A DNA stretch of 64,000 nt from Glandiceps talaboti. Lineage: Eukaryota; Hemichordata; Enteropneusta; Spengelidae. The notes beneath the pieces were generated by a model. That model was not told the origin of the DNA. It saw nothing but the letters and a program-made list of their open reading frames with translations, and ran no database searches. The stretch spans positions 1 to 64,000 of the forward strand of contig NW_027554294.1 in assembly GCF_964340395.1 (NCBI RefSeq). The letters run 5' to 3'. Positions 11,521 to 24,500 of the stretch are shown here, in pieces. The position numbers were made by a program, and so were the translations under genes. Position 1 is the stretch's first letter, and every line of letters starts with the position of its first letter.

Positions 11521-13120
11521 ATATTACTGCCTAACTCAAACTTCTATACATAGAGAGTGTACTCAAATGTCTAACCAAATATAATCATTTGCAAGCATTC
11601 TTGTAAGGAAGGTGACCTTTTGACCTTGACCTTGAACTTCTGGGTCAGTTGCCAGTATCGATCTATTCTTGTATATTGCATGCAGTCTGTCACATTTATG
11701 TATGGCCAATTTCTTTCAAAGTGATGTTTAGTGGTAATGCAGAACAAGAAAATAAATAAACAACTAAATAATGAACAAAATAAGAGAAACATAATTCATA
11801 GATTACTTTTGGTGTTGAAATAACTTTTATGTGAATGGTGGCCATGCTTGTAATGAACAATGAATCTTATTTGTAGAAATAAAATCATGATTTACTGTAT
11901 AAACTGGAAAATTACAGTAGATAGTCAAGTGTGTATACTCCAATACAGTGAGGTGTATCCCTACCTTTTAGGTATTGGCCTTTGACTTTGACATTGACCT
12001 TCAGGATCGTTGTCAAAATCAAGCTATCTTTTGCATATTGCAGTGACACTTAGTGGTATTTAAGTGTGCTCTTAAAAGCCTTTGTATCAGAATTTTCACC
12101 TTGACCTGTGTGCTCAAAGTCAAATATCAAAACAAAGTTCAGAACAGGTTTGTACACAAATAACATGCATGGGCCACTTTCATGCAAACCTGGAACAAAT
12201 GTCAGGTATAGAAGTCAACATATGCACATTACTTTGCTTTGCTTTGTTACCTTCACAATAATGACCAATTGAGTGGCCAACAGTCAGAGGAATACATGTT
12301 TCACCCACTTACACAGGAAGCTTAGATAATAGATAGAAACCTCATTTGGATGTCTATCCTCGTATTATTCATGATGAGGTCTCTTGAAGTATGCATGTGT
12401 ATGTCTGAATGCATGGACCAGTTTTGACCAAACCTGCCACAACTGTCAGATACTGTAGTACAAATATGTATACCACTCTATAAATGGTTCATCTAAATAT
12501 ATAAAAGACATATTTTTCAAAAATATCCCAGAGGAATAAGGAGAAACATTTGGAATGTGAAGGCTTGTTATTTACCTAACTAAAGAACTAATCAATAAAC
12601 TAACTTGCTAACAAACTAACAAACTAATTAACTAACTACATGATGCAAGTTTTCACACTTCCAACAAATTTCTTACTTATTGCTATTCTGAATGTTTAAA
12701 GACAAATGTTACTGCCATTAATTAGGTCCTTATTGTGTATATAACTAGACTACAGTATCTGACAGTTGTGCATGATTTGGTTTATGCCGGTCCATTCATT
12801 CAGAGGTATACATGAACACTATGGATAATTTCAATTTCATCTAAGCATACATTTCAAGCTGAAGTTTTTAAGGTTTCAATAAAAAGCTCATCATGCATGG
12901 ATGATAAGATTGTAGACACTCAAATGATGTCACTATCTATTAAGCTTAAAGAGTCAGTAGAGAAAAATACATTTTAATGACAAACATGTCCACCATTCCA
13001 CCATTTTTGCCAAGGTCACAAAACAAAGTAATATGTATATGTACCTGACATTTGTCCTAAGTTTGGTTGGAATCAGCTATTCATGCCAGACATGTATATA
13101 TATACTTGTCAGACTAACTA
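11521..13120. repeat. Region with scattered copies of a TGACCTTGA-rich repeat
   Basis: Related phrases occur at about 11611-11650, 11980-12030 and 13470-13530, with a weaker relative at about 30120-30160. Each has the pattern TTTGACCTTGACATTGACCT followed by TTCAGGGTCA and TCAAAATCAAG. They appear to be diverged copies of one dispersed repeat. The rest is AT-rich with no gene detected. Confidence 0.5.
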
Positions 13121-13126
13121 CACAGT

Positions 13127-13165
13127 CGGTCAGTCAGTCAGTCAGTCAGTCAGTCAGTCAGTCAG
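13127..13165. repeat. (CAGT)n microsatellite
   Basis: About nine tandem CAGT units. A poly-C run lies shortly downstream at 13226-13238. Confidence 0.9.
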
Positions 13166-13544
13166 CCACCTTGATTAAATTCTTCTGTTAGCCAGTAATT
13201 AGTGTGCTTGTTATAGTTGTGGAACCCCCCCCCCCCCCTCCCATTTTACTCAATGACAGCCGTCTTTTTAGTGAACAATTGTGATTTACTATTTAACTCA
13301 AAAGCATTAATACACGAAGACTATATTAATCTATTATCTATTTGAGGGGAGTATGTTGTCAATGGAGATGTTGTAGTTAAAAATCAATATTTACTTATAA
13401 CTCAAAAATTGAAATACATACAGACTCCATTCGAGTGTCTGCCCCATATTATCAGCAAGCTGTCTTTTCAGATTTTGACCTTGACATTGTACTTCAGGGT
13501 CAGTTATCTAAATCAAGTCATTTCTTGTAATGAGTTTTAGAAGT

Positions 13545-14240
13545 ATGATATGAGTGAGTTTACAGAGATCAAAAAAGGAGTGTGACAAGGATGTTTGTTT
13601 TCCCCGGACCTCTTCAACCTTTATAGTGAAATGATTTGTGAGAATTAAACGAAAACAGTGGTTTTGTAATTGGTGGACATAATGTTAACAACTTACGGTA
13701 TGCAGATGACACAGTATTGGTTTCTGAATCTCAAGAGAAACTACAAGAACTGTTAGACAAAGTTGAAGAGGGGAGCAAGAAAAAAGGATTGTCAATCAAT
13801 TGCATGGTGGGAAGCAAAAGTGAAAGCCCAAAGTTTGAATTGAAGGTTGGTGGAGCATAAATTACAGGCAACAGAAATGTGGTTTTACAGAAGAATGATG
13901 AAAATATCATGGCTGATCACATAACAAATGAGGAGGTTTTAAGAAGAGCTGGCACACAGAAGAAACTGATGAAAACCATTAGAGAAAAGGACAGCTCAAG
14001 TTCTTAGGACACATTATGAGGAAAGAAGGATTAGAAGAATTAATGCTAACTGGTCATGTAAATGGGAATTGAAGTAGAGGAAGACAACGCATGACATACC
14101 TCAAAAGCTAAAAGTAAATGGATGGAAGAACGAATTCCTAAAACAGAAGTAGCAGAGTTAAAAATTCTCAGAACAGCAAAGGACAGAAATCTGTGTAGAT
14201 CCATGGTCACTAACATTCTTAAAGGATATGACAGATAGAG
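13545..14240 (+). pseudogene. RTE-like LINE relic, 3' half of the reverse transcriptase and C-terminus
   Basis: 13565-13859 encodes a degenerate reverse-transcriptase segment. It reads GV(stop)QGCLFSPDLFNLYSE, then NNLRYADDTVLVSESQEKLQ and KKKGLSIN. YADD is at 13699-13710. From about 13877 the C-terminal region follows in shifting frames: WFYRRMMKISW, TNEEVLRRAGTQKKLMKTI, FLGHIMRKEGLEELMLTGHV, GRQRMTYLKS and VAELKILRTAKDR. These phrases are characteristic of RTE/BovB-type elements. Sequence normally found between the two blocks is missing at about 13860. Several stops and frameshifts make it a dead, 5'-truncated copy. It ends in a GA-rich then G-rich tail (14232-14267). Confidence 0.85.
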
Positions 14241-14267
14241 AGAGAGAGAGAGAGAGGGGGGGGGGGA
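14232..14267. repeat. (GA)n-(G)n simple tract at the LINE 3' end
   Basis: GATAGA and GAGA repeats run into a G-run directly after the last LINE-like codons. This is consistent with a simple-repeat tail of an RTE-type element, but chance adjacency is possible. Confidence 0.6.
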
Positions 14268-14400
14268 ATATCACTTCGTTATTTTATGATGTCCGCTTTA
14301 GTATTCACATTCCACATGATTTAGATATATAGAAAGTTTGAGTTAAAGTCCACTTTAACTAAAAATTGATAAACTTAATAATTATTTATTAAGCAGGTAT

Positions 14401-15440
14401 TTAAGTAGTGGATAGGTAGGTAGACCGACAGGTAGGTAGGTGTAAGATAAATATGTAGGTAGGTTGGTATTTAAATTATAGGTAGGTGGGTGGGTTAGTA
14501 GGTAGGTAGGTAGGTAGGTAGGTAGGTAGGTAAGCTGGTATTTAAATTGTAGGTAGGTAGGTAGGTAGGTAGGTAAGCTGGTATTTAAATTGTAGGTAGG
14601 TGGGTGGGTTAGTAGGTAGGTAGGTAGGTAAGCTGGTATTTAAATTGTAGGTAGGTAGGTAGGTAGGTAGGAAAGTAGGTAGGTAGGTAGGTAGGTAGGA
14701 AAGTTGGTAGGTAGGTAGGTAGGTAGGTAGGTAGGTAGGTAGGTAGGCTGGTATTTAAATTGTAGGTAGGTAGGTAGGAAAGTAGGTAGGTAGGTAGGTA
14801 GGTAGGTAAGCTGGTATTTAAATTGTAGGTAGGTAGGTAGGTAGGTAGGCAGGTAGGTAGGCAGGTATTTAAATTGTAGGTAGGTAGGTAGGTAGGTAGG
14901 CTGGTATTTAAATATTAGGTAGGTAGGTAGGCTGGTATTTAAATATTAGGTAGGTAGGTAGGTAGGTAGGCTGGTATTTAAATATTAGGTAGGTAGGTAG
15001 GTAAGTAGGCTGGTATTTAAATATTAGGTAGGGAGGTAGGTAGGCTGGTATTTAAATATTAGGTAGGTAGGTAGGTAGGTAGGTAGTCTGGTAGGGAGGT
15101 AGGTAGGCTGGTATTTAAATATTAGGTAGGTAGGTAGGTAGGTAGGTTGGTATTTAAATATTAGGTAGGTAGGTAGGTAGGCTGGTATTTAAATATTAGG
15201 TAGGTAGGTGGGTAGGTAGGTAGGTAGGCTGGTATTTAAATATTAGGTAGGTAGGTGGGTAGGTAGGGAATTAGGTAGGCTGGTATTTAAATATTAGGTA
15301 GGTAGGTAGGTAGGTAGGTAGGCTGGTAATTAAATAATTGGTGGGTAGGCCGTTAGATAGATATAAGATAGGTAGGCAGGCGGGTAGTAGGTAGTTAGGC
15401 ATTGAGGGAAGTGGGTAGGTAGGTATAGTTAGTTAGGCTG
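14401..15440. repeat. GGTA satellite with regularly spaced TGGTATTTAAAT spacers
   Basis: Runs of GTAG/GGTA units are broken many times by CTGGTATTTAAATTGTAGG or CTGGTATTTAAATATTAGG. The left half mostly has the TTGTAGG form, and from about 14900 the TATTAGG form takes over, so two spacer types have spread in separate blocks. No coding potential. Confidence 0.95.
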
Positions 15441-15572
15441 GCAGGTAGGTTTTCTCCCTTCAATGGTTTGTCTTGACATACCTTTTTGTTCTTATTTGGC
15501 ATGTTTGCTGGGCTTTTCAATGACTCAAAAAATCTCGCGGTTTGGAGTGTTCCGCAGACAAGATTAAATTCC

Positions 15573-17558
15573 AGCCATGTGCTGTATTGCATTCACCCTC
15601 ATGGTGTTGTTAGGCTTCACTCATGTGGGCTAATCTGTCTACTCCCATAAATACAAGCTTGGTCACTTCCAGGGCTCAAATTATCCAGGTACAAGGTACA
15701 AAATATGCATGATGCGAGTGAAAGTTGCGAGTAGCAAGTGGCGAAATACACCACTGGCGAGTGGTGAAAAGTTACGCTTGAGAATGGTGACAATGTATCA
15801 CTTGCGAGTAGTGAAAAGTGACGCTTGTGAGTGGTGACAATGTATCACTTGCTAGTATAAAACCGTGTCTAGCATTCTGTGGCTCTCACAGCTCTCATAT
15901 CAACCCCAACAGGGACTTGGCCAGGAGATCGGTCCCGCTGGTTAAATAGTGCTGCTTTCCCGTAACTTTATCGATATAGCTAGTGACTACAGTGACTTCG
16001 AGCTTTGTCTTACTGTGGAATGATGCTACCTTGCACTGAAGGACTGCCCAAGCTTTCTGCTGTGAAATGGTGAGGTTCTCCATGGTACATTCATGTTGGA
16101 AAGAATGAGAGAAATGATCTTCCTCACCCTACAGTCAAACTTTTATACCATTTCTTTGTTATCACCCGGAATAATAGCGTAGTTGTTTTATAAATTGGCA
16201 TAATAACATTAAAAAAATGTCGCAGAGTTGACTATTGTCTGCCGGTAGCTTTTTAGAGGTTGGAGGCGTGAATGGCAATTCTTATATTGTTTCACTAACT
16301 TTCATGGAACCGAAACGGTAATTATTCCATAGACAGAAGACCCTTTTACTCTCTATGGTTATTCAGACAAGAAGCTTGGATTTAAAAAAAAAAAATTAAA
16401 AAAATGAATAATTATATCGACGCTGACAACACAGAACTTCGACTGAAATTCAACTGCGGTCGTACGTGATCAAATAGGTCATTTGAGTTCATTTGCGTTC
16501 CGACAAGTTTTACCCATGAGTTCGTGTAAGCATGGAAGTATAACCCCACAAGGTTTTTAAACAAATATTCGTGGTCTTGTAACAAACGGAGAGTTTATAG
16601 CAAACAATGGAATGATGACAACAGACTAACCGGCGATGTTGTTGAACGAAAAAACTTTATGATTTGAAGTAACTTTATCGTAAGACCGCCAAACACTGGC
16701 CGTAGTTTATTAGTCAAAGCAGTGTATACAATGAATAAAACTTGGGAGATACGAGGGCCTTGGTGCGAATTGTCAATCGACTACTTGATCACGGTAAAAC
16801 TTGAGTGGAGTTTGTGGAGTTGGGAAGACAACAATTTTGGACATCAAGAAATTAAAAGACAATTAAGTTACATGTACGTGAATTCGCAACTAAGATGGCC
16901 ATTAACACGACATGGCTAGAACTAGCTCTGGGTGTATGCTGGGTTTTTCGACATGTCTCCAGAGCTACGGTAGAACCATGGATGTATTAGTGAGATATAT
17001 CCATGGATGTACAAAGCCCAACGGGTCTTGCTCCGGATGTTTATGTAGCGTTGATCGACTCGAGTAGCGTTGAGCTATCGAGTAGCATCGTAAATTCATT
17101 CAGTGTTCTTGGTCGAACGCGACTACTAATACTTTCCTCATCCATAGGAATTTCATTTTTTATTCATCTAAAAAGCATGTCCCCCAAGACGTTTGGATAA
17201 TGGACAGTTTACACACAGTGGCTTCGGGAAGTACAACGGTAAGTACAACGTTACTATTGGTACTATCGTACTTACCAAAGCCACCATGCTGCTACCTAGC
17301 TAGCGAGGCCAATCACGAGGCTCCAATCACTGGTAACACTGTCGATGTCATGCCATCACGATCATCAAACATCAAACCTTTAACCATTAGCCACTCGCAA
17401 GTCATACATTGTCACCACTCGCAAGCGTCACTTTTCACTACTCGCAAGTGATACATTTCACCACTCGCAAGCATCACTTTTCACCACTCGCAAGTAGCAC
17501 ATTTCGCCACTTGCTACTCGCAAGGTACGCCAGTGCAGGTAGATTTCAAAATTGAGGT
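15573..17558 (+). mobile_element. 2-kb element with inverted CTTGCGAGTGGTGAAAAGTG subterminal repeats
   Basis: The left part (about 15720-15860) and right part (about 17386-17530) are inverted copies made of repeated units of the form CTTGCGAGTGGTGAAAAGTG. Outer flanks shared with the short copy at 9492-9720 define the ends, with CCAGCCATGTGCTGTA on the left and GTGCAGGTAGATTTC on the right. Inside, 15895-16083 on the minus strand is a 62-codon open frame starting MENLTISQQKAW that I do not recognise. The remainder has no family signature. A DNA transposon is likely; the superfamily is unknown. Confidence 0.6.
15895..16083 (-). CDS. Unrecognised 62-codon open frame inside a repeat element
   Basis: The frame runs from ATG to stop and has a normal-looking amino-acid mix (MENLTISQQKAW, then a lysine-threonine-rich middle and LLAKSLLGL near the end). 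No motif, signal peptide or membrane segment is evident. It lies inside the 15573-17558 element, so if real it could be a remnant of an element-encoded protein. A chance frame is equally possible. Confidence 0.15.
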   Translation of the reverse strand: MENLTISQQKAWAVLQCKVASFHSKTKLEVTVVTSYIDKVTGKQHYLTSGTDLLAKSLLGLI

Positions 17559-19517
17559 GCACACTGTACATATCAATTGTCACTGGAAAAACTGTACAAA
17601 TCTCCTCAGAATAACAAAAAGCACACAGAGTGGTTGTTTTTGATGATTAAGTTTGAATTTTGAAGTAAGAGAAGGATTTAATCAACATTAATTGATATAT
17701 TTACTCATAGACCCTCCACCAACACTGCAACAGGATACACATCAAAGGATCTCTAAATGTTTATTGTATGATGTTTGTTTGCATACATTAAGCTACATAA
17801 GCATTTCCTGTCCATTTCTGAGTTGTTTACAGTCACTGTGACTCAATGATAGTTGCTAGCTATCCGACATGTTTTTCACTAAATTTTCTGACCATTTCGA
17901 AGTTTATAACTGGTTGAAGACCCAACAAGATATATAGTATTTTAGGTAATCATACATAGTCTTGTCGTGTATTTTGTTGTTCTCTGGTGTGAAAAGAAGA
18001 ATAGATCACGTAAGCTGTCCATTGTTTGCGATTGTTGCAGTATGCTTTGAGTACAGTGTTTCGTTCATTAGGGTTGTTACTGGATTTCTCTGTCAGAAAT
18101 GATTCTTGAAGTTTTGAGTCTATTTATTGATGCTTTTTATCACATGTTAATATTTTAGGCTGCCTTCATTGATCAGGATTAGGCGTGTTATCGTAACTAC
18201 ATCAAAATAAAATGTAAACATCCAATGCGTGGTTGCCATTTTACCTCTGTTGTCGTGGTTGATATATTCACGATACATTTCGTCAAAAACATGTCTCCAA
18301 AACGATTTCAAAACGAGTACTAGACTTCAAATTTCTGGTTGCTAGCCAATTGAATTTGAAACTTTACATCATTCTCAGATGAACCATGACCGAACTAACT
18401 GAGAAAATGAGAAGTACTCCAACTTTGACTTGAGAGATTGTATTTACGCAGATTACCTTTCAAGTTGTGGCTCAATTTTAATATTTGAATGAATTGTAAC
18501 CCATTATGTCTTCTTTGATTTGAAAAGTGCAAATCTTTTATGTTCTTGAGCGTAGTACATGTGCCGGTGTTATGCAGGGCTATTAAAATGGCATAAAAAT
18601 ACATGGCATTGTAGAAATGTACAAAATTTATAGACATACCAGTTCGATCGACGATGTGTTTCACAAAATTGTACATCATTCTTCAAATTCTAGAGGCATG
18701 CATAGATTTCAAAATGTCTCGCGCAATAGTCGCGGAAAAAATGGCAGAATTATAGATTTGTATCTAAACTTCCAGCCTTTCTCATGCTTGTTGCATGTGT
18801 CGGCCACTGTTGGCATGTCTTCGTATAAGGAAATTACATATTTTCATCATAATTGTACGTTATCATTTACATGATTTTGTATGGTTTCATGCCCACTCTT
18901 GTTCAATTATCAAGTCCTTCCTTGTGTATACAGAGCTGACAAAAATCAAAATTGTCGTCAAAGACATGGGAAGATGCCATACCATGATGTGTTGTGGTCA
19001 TCAACATAAATAAGCATAACCGCGTATAATCTCTTCTCATCTTTTTCGAGATTTTACATGTGATTTATGTAGCATCATGAGGTTTTTACACTCTTGAAGG
19101 AAGTCTTCATTACTGCTATAGTAACAGGATTAATTAAACTTAATGTATGCAAACAGAGTTCGTTTCAGTGGAAATGATGTAGTTGCATACCCCGTTGGTG
19201 GAGGGTCTATGATTTACTTATTGGAAATGCAGAAGTAAATGAATGCATGGAACCTTGTTATCTTTGAAGTTTGAGACTTGAGACTGCTTGTCAAATATGA
19301 GGCATTCAAATTGGCAATTTTTGATAGGATCATAAGTATGGCATGTGCAAATGTCGTGTTGCCACATTTCACCCTTTGATAGTTGTGGAAATATGCACTA
19401 TGTTCACAACAACATTGTTGTCAGTGTTAATGACACATATTTCAGCAGTTAGTACCTCAATTCAGCTTAATTCATTGTGTACTCTTCATTGACAAAGTGT
19501 CTTATGGCATTGCTTTT
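17559..19517. other. No supported gene
   Basis: AT-rich sequence with short, unrecognisable frames only. No repeat matching another part of the window was noticed. Confidence 0.5.
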
Positions 19518-19561
19518 TAGCACAATTGAACTGATAAGGTTCAGTAGTGCTATAGGCATTG

Positions 19562-19562
<1 letters not shown>

Positions 19563-19613
<51 letters not shown>
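19563..19613. repeat. (TG)n microsatellite inside the Helentron-like element
   Basis: Uninterrupted TG repeats immediately downstream of the hairpin head, at the same internal position as in the other copies. Confidence 0.97.
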
Positions 19614-19616
<3 letters not shown>

Positions 19617-20878
19617 CAACTTAAAGTCAAAAACTGCTGGACCAATTACTTTGATACTTGGTGGCCATGTTACTTTGGGTGTCTCGTTAAGAAATTGTTC
19701 AAATGAAAATGATTGCATCAGAAATGTGCGTTTTAGGTCAAAAAATGTCATTTTTGGTCAAAAAACTTAAGCTCTAAAACCACTGAGCAGATTTGCCTGA
19801 AATTTGGTGGGAACAGTCTTAGGGTAGAGTAAATTAATATTTGTTCATGACATGATGATGCCATCAGTAATATGCAAATAAGGGCTAAAAATGTGTCTTT
19901 TTGGTCAAAAATCTTTAATTCCAAAACTAGGGAGCAGATTTGGCTGAAATTTAACGAGGATGTATGTGGGGGTGCACAGATGAAGCAATATTAAACATAT
20001 AAGGATCTCATCAGTAATATGCAAATTAGGTGTAAAATGTGAATTTTGGTCAAAAATTAAATCTCAAAAATATTATTCTATTGTTAGTGCAGTATAAATG
20101 ATATGAACTTACTCCCAATGACGTTGAATTTAAAACCTTTTAATTCTGCATTTTGGTCCTGCTGAAAGATCCATCATCAAGAATAGATAAAAGAAGTTGA
20201 GTACTGCTGGCCAGGCTGAACAAAAGATTGAATCCTAGCATTACTTATTGCAATAATTTAATATATAATAGGACAAATTTAACTGAAAAATATTGTGTGT
20301 ACATTGTGTGCAGGTAAATTCCAAAGTCAAGGTGCACACATGTTAAAAATATTTCTATTTCGACCCCTTGACTGTCTAAGCTTTGTAAATGCAATCTCAT
20401 CAAGTGAAGGGCTCAAATTTACTACCAGACCAGAAAAGATAGGGTGCCAATCATGTGTAACAATTCTTTTTACAGTTCATACAGTATGTTTTTTTAATGA
20501 AATAACACAAGCAAAATATAGGTACTGGTAGCACACACACAAATAGGCAGTTGGCAATTTTAGTCCAAACTTGTATCTCGAAAACTGCTAGGTGAATTTA
20601 GCTGAAATGGAATGTTTCTGGAGGAGTTATTCTACAGATATTGTCCAACATATTTTGACACAGTCAACAGTCAACCAAAACAGAGATGGGCAGGCAAGTG
20701 AATAAACATTCAAAAATTGAATGCAAATATGCCTGGCAATAAGACCATACCCATAGTAGCACCTTATTAATGTTGTGTAATGCATTGATAACAACAAGGA
20801 TTAATTGACAAATGAATAAACATTCAGAAATATATACAAATAAGCCTAGCAACAACACCATGTCCATAGCAAATACAT

Positions 20879-21004
20879 AACAAGCACACACAACATATCT
20901 AAGTCTGTTTGTTTTAGGTTCACAAATGTTGTTGCGTGATCAGAGTAGTGATAATTCCTTAAAACCCAATTATAGCAGGGACTATGTCATTCTCAATGAC
21001 TTGT
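20879..21004 (+). repeat. 126-bp tail shared with 34159-34284
   Basis: The two tails have the same length and differ at only about two positions around GCAGGG versus GCGAGG. Each contains AGGTTCACAAATGTTGTTGC, a GGACTATG segment complementary to the TAGTCC head, and the terminal stem-loop GTCATT-CTC-AATGAC. Confidence 0.9.
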
Positions 21005-21595
21005 TTAGGTTTGATATGGCAGTCTGTCAGAAAAGTATTTGGATGAACCAATATAACATTGCATATAAGTAAGGAAAAGCTCATCACAGTCTGTCCAGGT
21101 GAATTTGAAGTGTCAAGTGATGGTTCTATTGACTAATGACTTGTGATCTTCCATTTTGTCAAAATATAAGACCCACTGGTACTTCCTGCTACAGTCTCCA
21201 GACTAAATATTACTGAATGCATTATACCTATTCGCAGCTGACCCAGACAGGCTGCATAAATTATGATAAGCACTGTAGGCTGCCCTAATATATTAGATGG
21301 GCAGGAGCTCATAGACATAATTAATCAATATTTCCCAACTTAATTATTGACGACATGTACAACTGAACAAAACTATAAATTAATTATCTAAAGGAAACTT
21401 TTAACATTTTGATTAGGTTGCAGTATTGCTCAAGAGTGTTTTGGTTAGATTCAAGCTGTTCCTTAGAATACAAACATATACTGAAATAACTTTTTGAATT
21501 TACAGTTTACTGTAGGAGTCTACTTGCTATGATTAAACACTTTCAGGAGAACTATAGGCATTATATTGGCAAATATTATATTTTTTAATCTATTA

Positions 21596-24500
21596 TAAAT
21601 CGTATATAAGTATATAGGTAAGGGTGAACACTCCACCTATTGTACCATTAATACATATTATATACAAGTATTTAGATAAGGGTGAATACTCCACCTATTG
21701 TACCATTAATACATATTATATACAAGTATATAGGTAAGGGTGAACACTCCACCTATTGTACCATTAATACATATTATATACAAGTATATACATTGTAGGT
21801 AAGGGTGAATACTCCACCTGTTGTACCATTAATACATATTATATACAAGTATTTAGGTAAGGGTGAACACTCCACCTATTGTACCATTAATACATATTAT
21901 ATACAAGTATATAGGTAAGGGTGAACACTCCACCTATTGTACCATTAATACATATTATATACAAGTATATACATTGTAGGTAAGGGTGAATACTCCACCT
22001 GTTGTACCATTAATACATATTATATACAAGTATTTAGGTAAGGGTGAACACTCCACCAATTGTACCATTAATACATATTATATACAAGTATATAGGTAAG
22101 GGTGAACACTCCACCAATTGTACCATTAATACATATTATATACAAGTATATAGGTAAGGGTGAACACTCCACCAATTTGTACCATCAATACATATTATAT
22201 ACAAGTATTTAGGTAAGGGTGAACACTCCACCTATTGTACCATTAATACATATTATATACAAGTATTTAGATGAGGGTGAATACTACACTTGTTGTACCA
22301 TTAATACATATTATATACAAGTATTTAGGTAAGGGTGAACACTACACCTATTGTACCATTAATACATATTATATACAAGTATTTAGGTAAGGGTGAATAC
22401 TCCACCTATTGTACCATTAATACATATTATATACAAGTATTTAGATAAGGGTGAATACTACACTTGTTGTACCATTAATACATATTATATACAAGTATTT
22501 AGGTAAGGGTGAATACTACACCTATTGTACCATTAATACATATTATATACAAGTATTTAGGTAAGGGTGAATACTCCACCTATTGTACCATTAATACATA
22601 TTATATACAAGTATTTAGATAAGGGTGAATACTCCACCTATTGTACCATTAATACATATTATATACAAGTATTTAGGTAAGGGTGAATACTACACTTGTT
22701 GTACCATTAATACATATTATATACAAGTATTTAGGTAAGGGTGAACACTACACCTATTGTACCATTAATACATATTATATACAAGTATTTAGGTAAGGGT
22801 GAACACTACACCTATTGTACCATTAATACATATTATATACAAGTATTTAGGTAAGGGTGAACGCTACACCTGTTGTACCATTAATACATATTATATACAA
22901 GTATATAGGTAAGGGTGAACACTACACCTATTGTACCATTAATACATATTATATACAAGTATATAGGTAAGGGTGAACACTCCACCAATTTGTACCATCA
23001 ATACATATTATATACAAGTATTTAGGTAAGGGTGAACACTCCACCTATTGTACCATTAATACATATTATATACAAGTATTTAGATAAGGGTGAATACTAC
23101 ACTTGTTGTACCATTAATACATATTATATACAAGTATTTAGGTAAGGGTGGACACTACACCTATTGTACCATTAATACATATTATATACAAGTATTTAGG
23201 TAAGGGTGAATACTCCACCTATTGTACCATTAATACATATTATATACAAGTATTTAGATAAGGGTGAATACTACACTTGTTGTACCATTAATACATATTA
23301 TATACAAGTATTTAGGTAAGGGTGAATACTACACCTATTGTACCATTAATACATATTATATACAAGTATTTAGGTAAGGGTGAATACTCCACCTATTGTA
23401 CCATTAATACATATTATATACAAGTATTTAGATAAGGGTGAATACTCCACCTATTGTACCATTAATACATATTATATACAAGTATTTAGGTAAGGGTGAA
23501 CACTCCACCAATTTGTACCATTAATACATATTATATACAAGTATTTAGGTAAGGGTGAACACTACACTTGTTGTACCATTAATACATATTATATACAAGT
23601 ATTTAGGTAAGGGTGAATACTCCACCTATTGTACCATTAATACATATTATATACAAGTATTTAGGTAAGGGTGAATACTCCACCTATTGTACCATTAATA
23701 CATATTATATACAAGTATTTAGGTAAGGGTGAACACTACACTTGTTGTACCATTAATACATATTATATACAAGTATTTAGGTAAGGGTGAACACTACACC
23801 TGTTGTACCATTAATACATATTATATACAAGTATATAGGTAAGGGTGAATACTCCACCAATTGTACCATTAATACATATTATATACAAGTATTTAGGTAA
23901 GGGTGAACACTCCACCAATTTGTACCATTAATACATATTATATACAAGTATTTAGATAAGGGTGAACACTCCACCAATTGTACCATTAATACATATTATA
24001 TACAAGTATTTAGGTAAGGGTGAACGCTACACCTGTTGTACCATTAATACATATTATATACAAGTATATAGGTAAGGGTGAACACTACACCTATTGTACC
24101 ATTAATACATATTATATACAAGTATTTAGGTAAGGGTGAATACTACACTTGTTGTACCATTAATACATATTATATACAAGTATTTAGGTAAGGGTGAACA
24201 CTACACCTATTGTACCATTAATACATATTATATACAAGTATTTAGGTAAGGGTGAACACTACACCTATTGTACCATTAATACATATTATATACAAGTATT
24301 TAGGTAAGGGTGAACACTCCACCTATTGTACCATTAATACATATTATATACAAGTATTTAGGTAAGGGTGAACACTACACCTGTTGTACCATTAATGCAT
24401 ATTATATACAAGTATTTAGGTAAGGGTGAACACTCCACCTATTGTACCATTAATACATATTATATACAAGTATTTAGGTAAGGGTGAATACTACACCTAT

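Larger units (their letters stand above)
19518..21004 (+). mobile_element. Helentron-like element with TAGCAC head and TAGTCC-type tail
   Basis: The head is TAGCACAATTGAAC, a 7-nt spacer, then GTTCAGTAGTGCTA, giving an imperfect 14-bp hairpin at 19518-19552. A pure (TG)n tract follows (19563-19613), then TAAACAACTTAAAGTCAAAA and several imperfect internal repeats with ATGCAAAT(A/T)AG. The middle (20640-20880) carries the GGCAAGTGAATAAACATTC and AGCCTAGCAACA motifs shared with other copies. The last 126 bp (20879-21004) are nearly identical to 34159-34284, the tail of a different subfamily. It ends with the hairpin GTCATTCTCAATGAC plus TTGT. No protein is encoded. It may be a chimera formed by end exchange. 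Confidence 0.65.
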
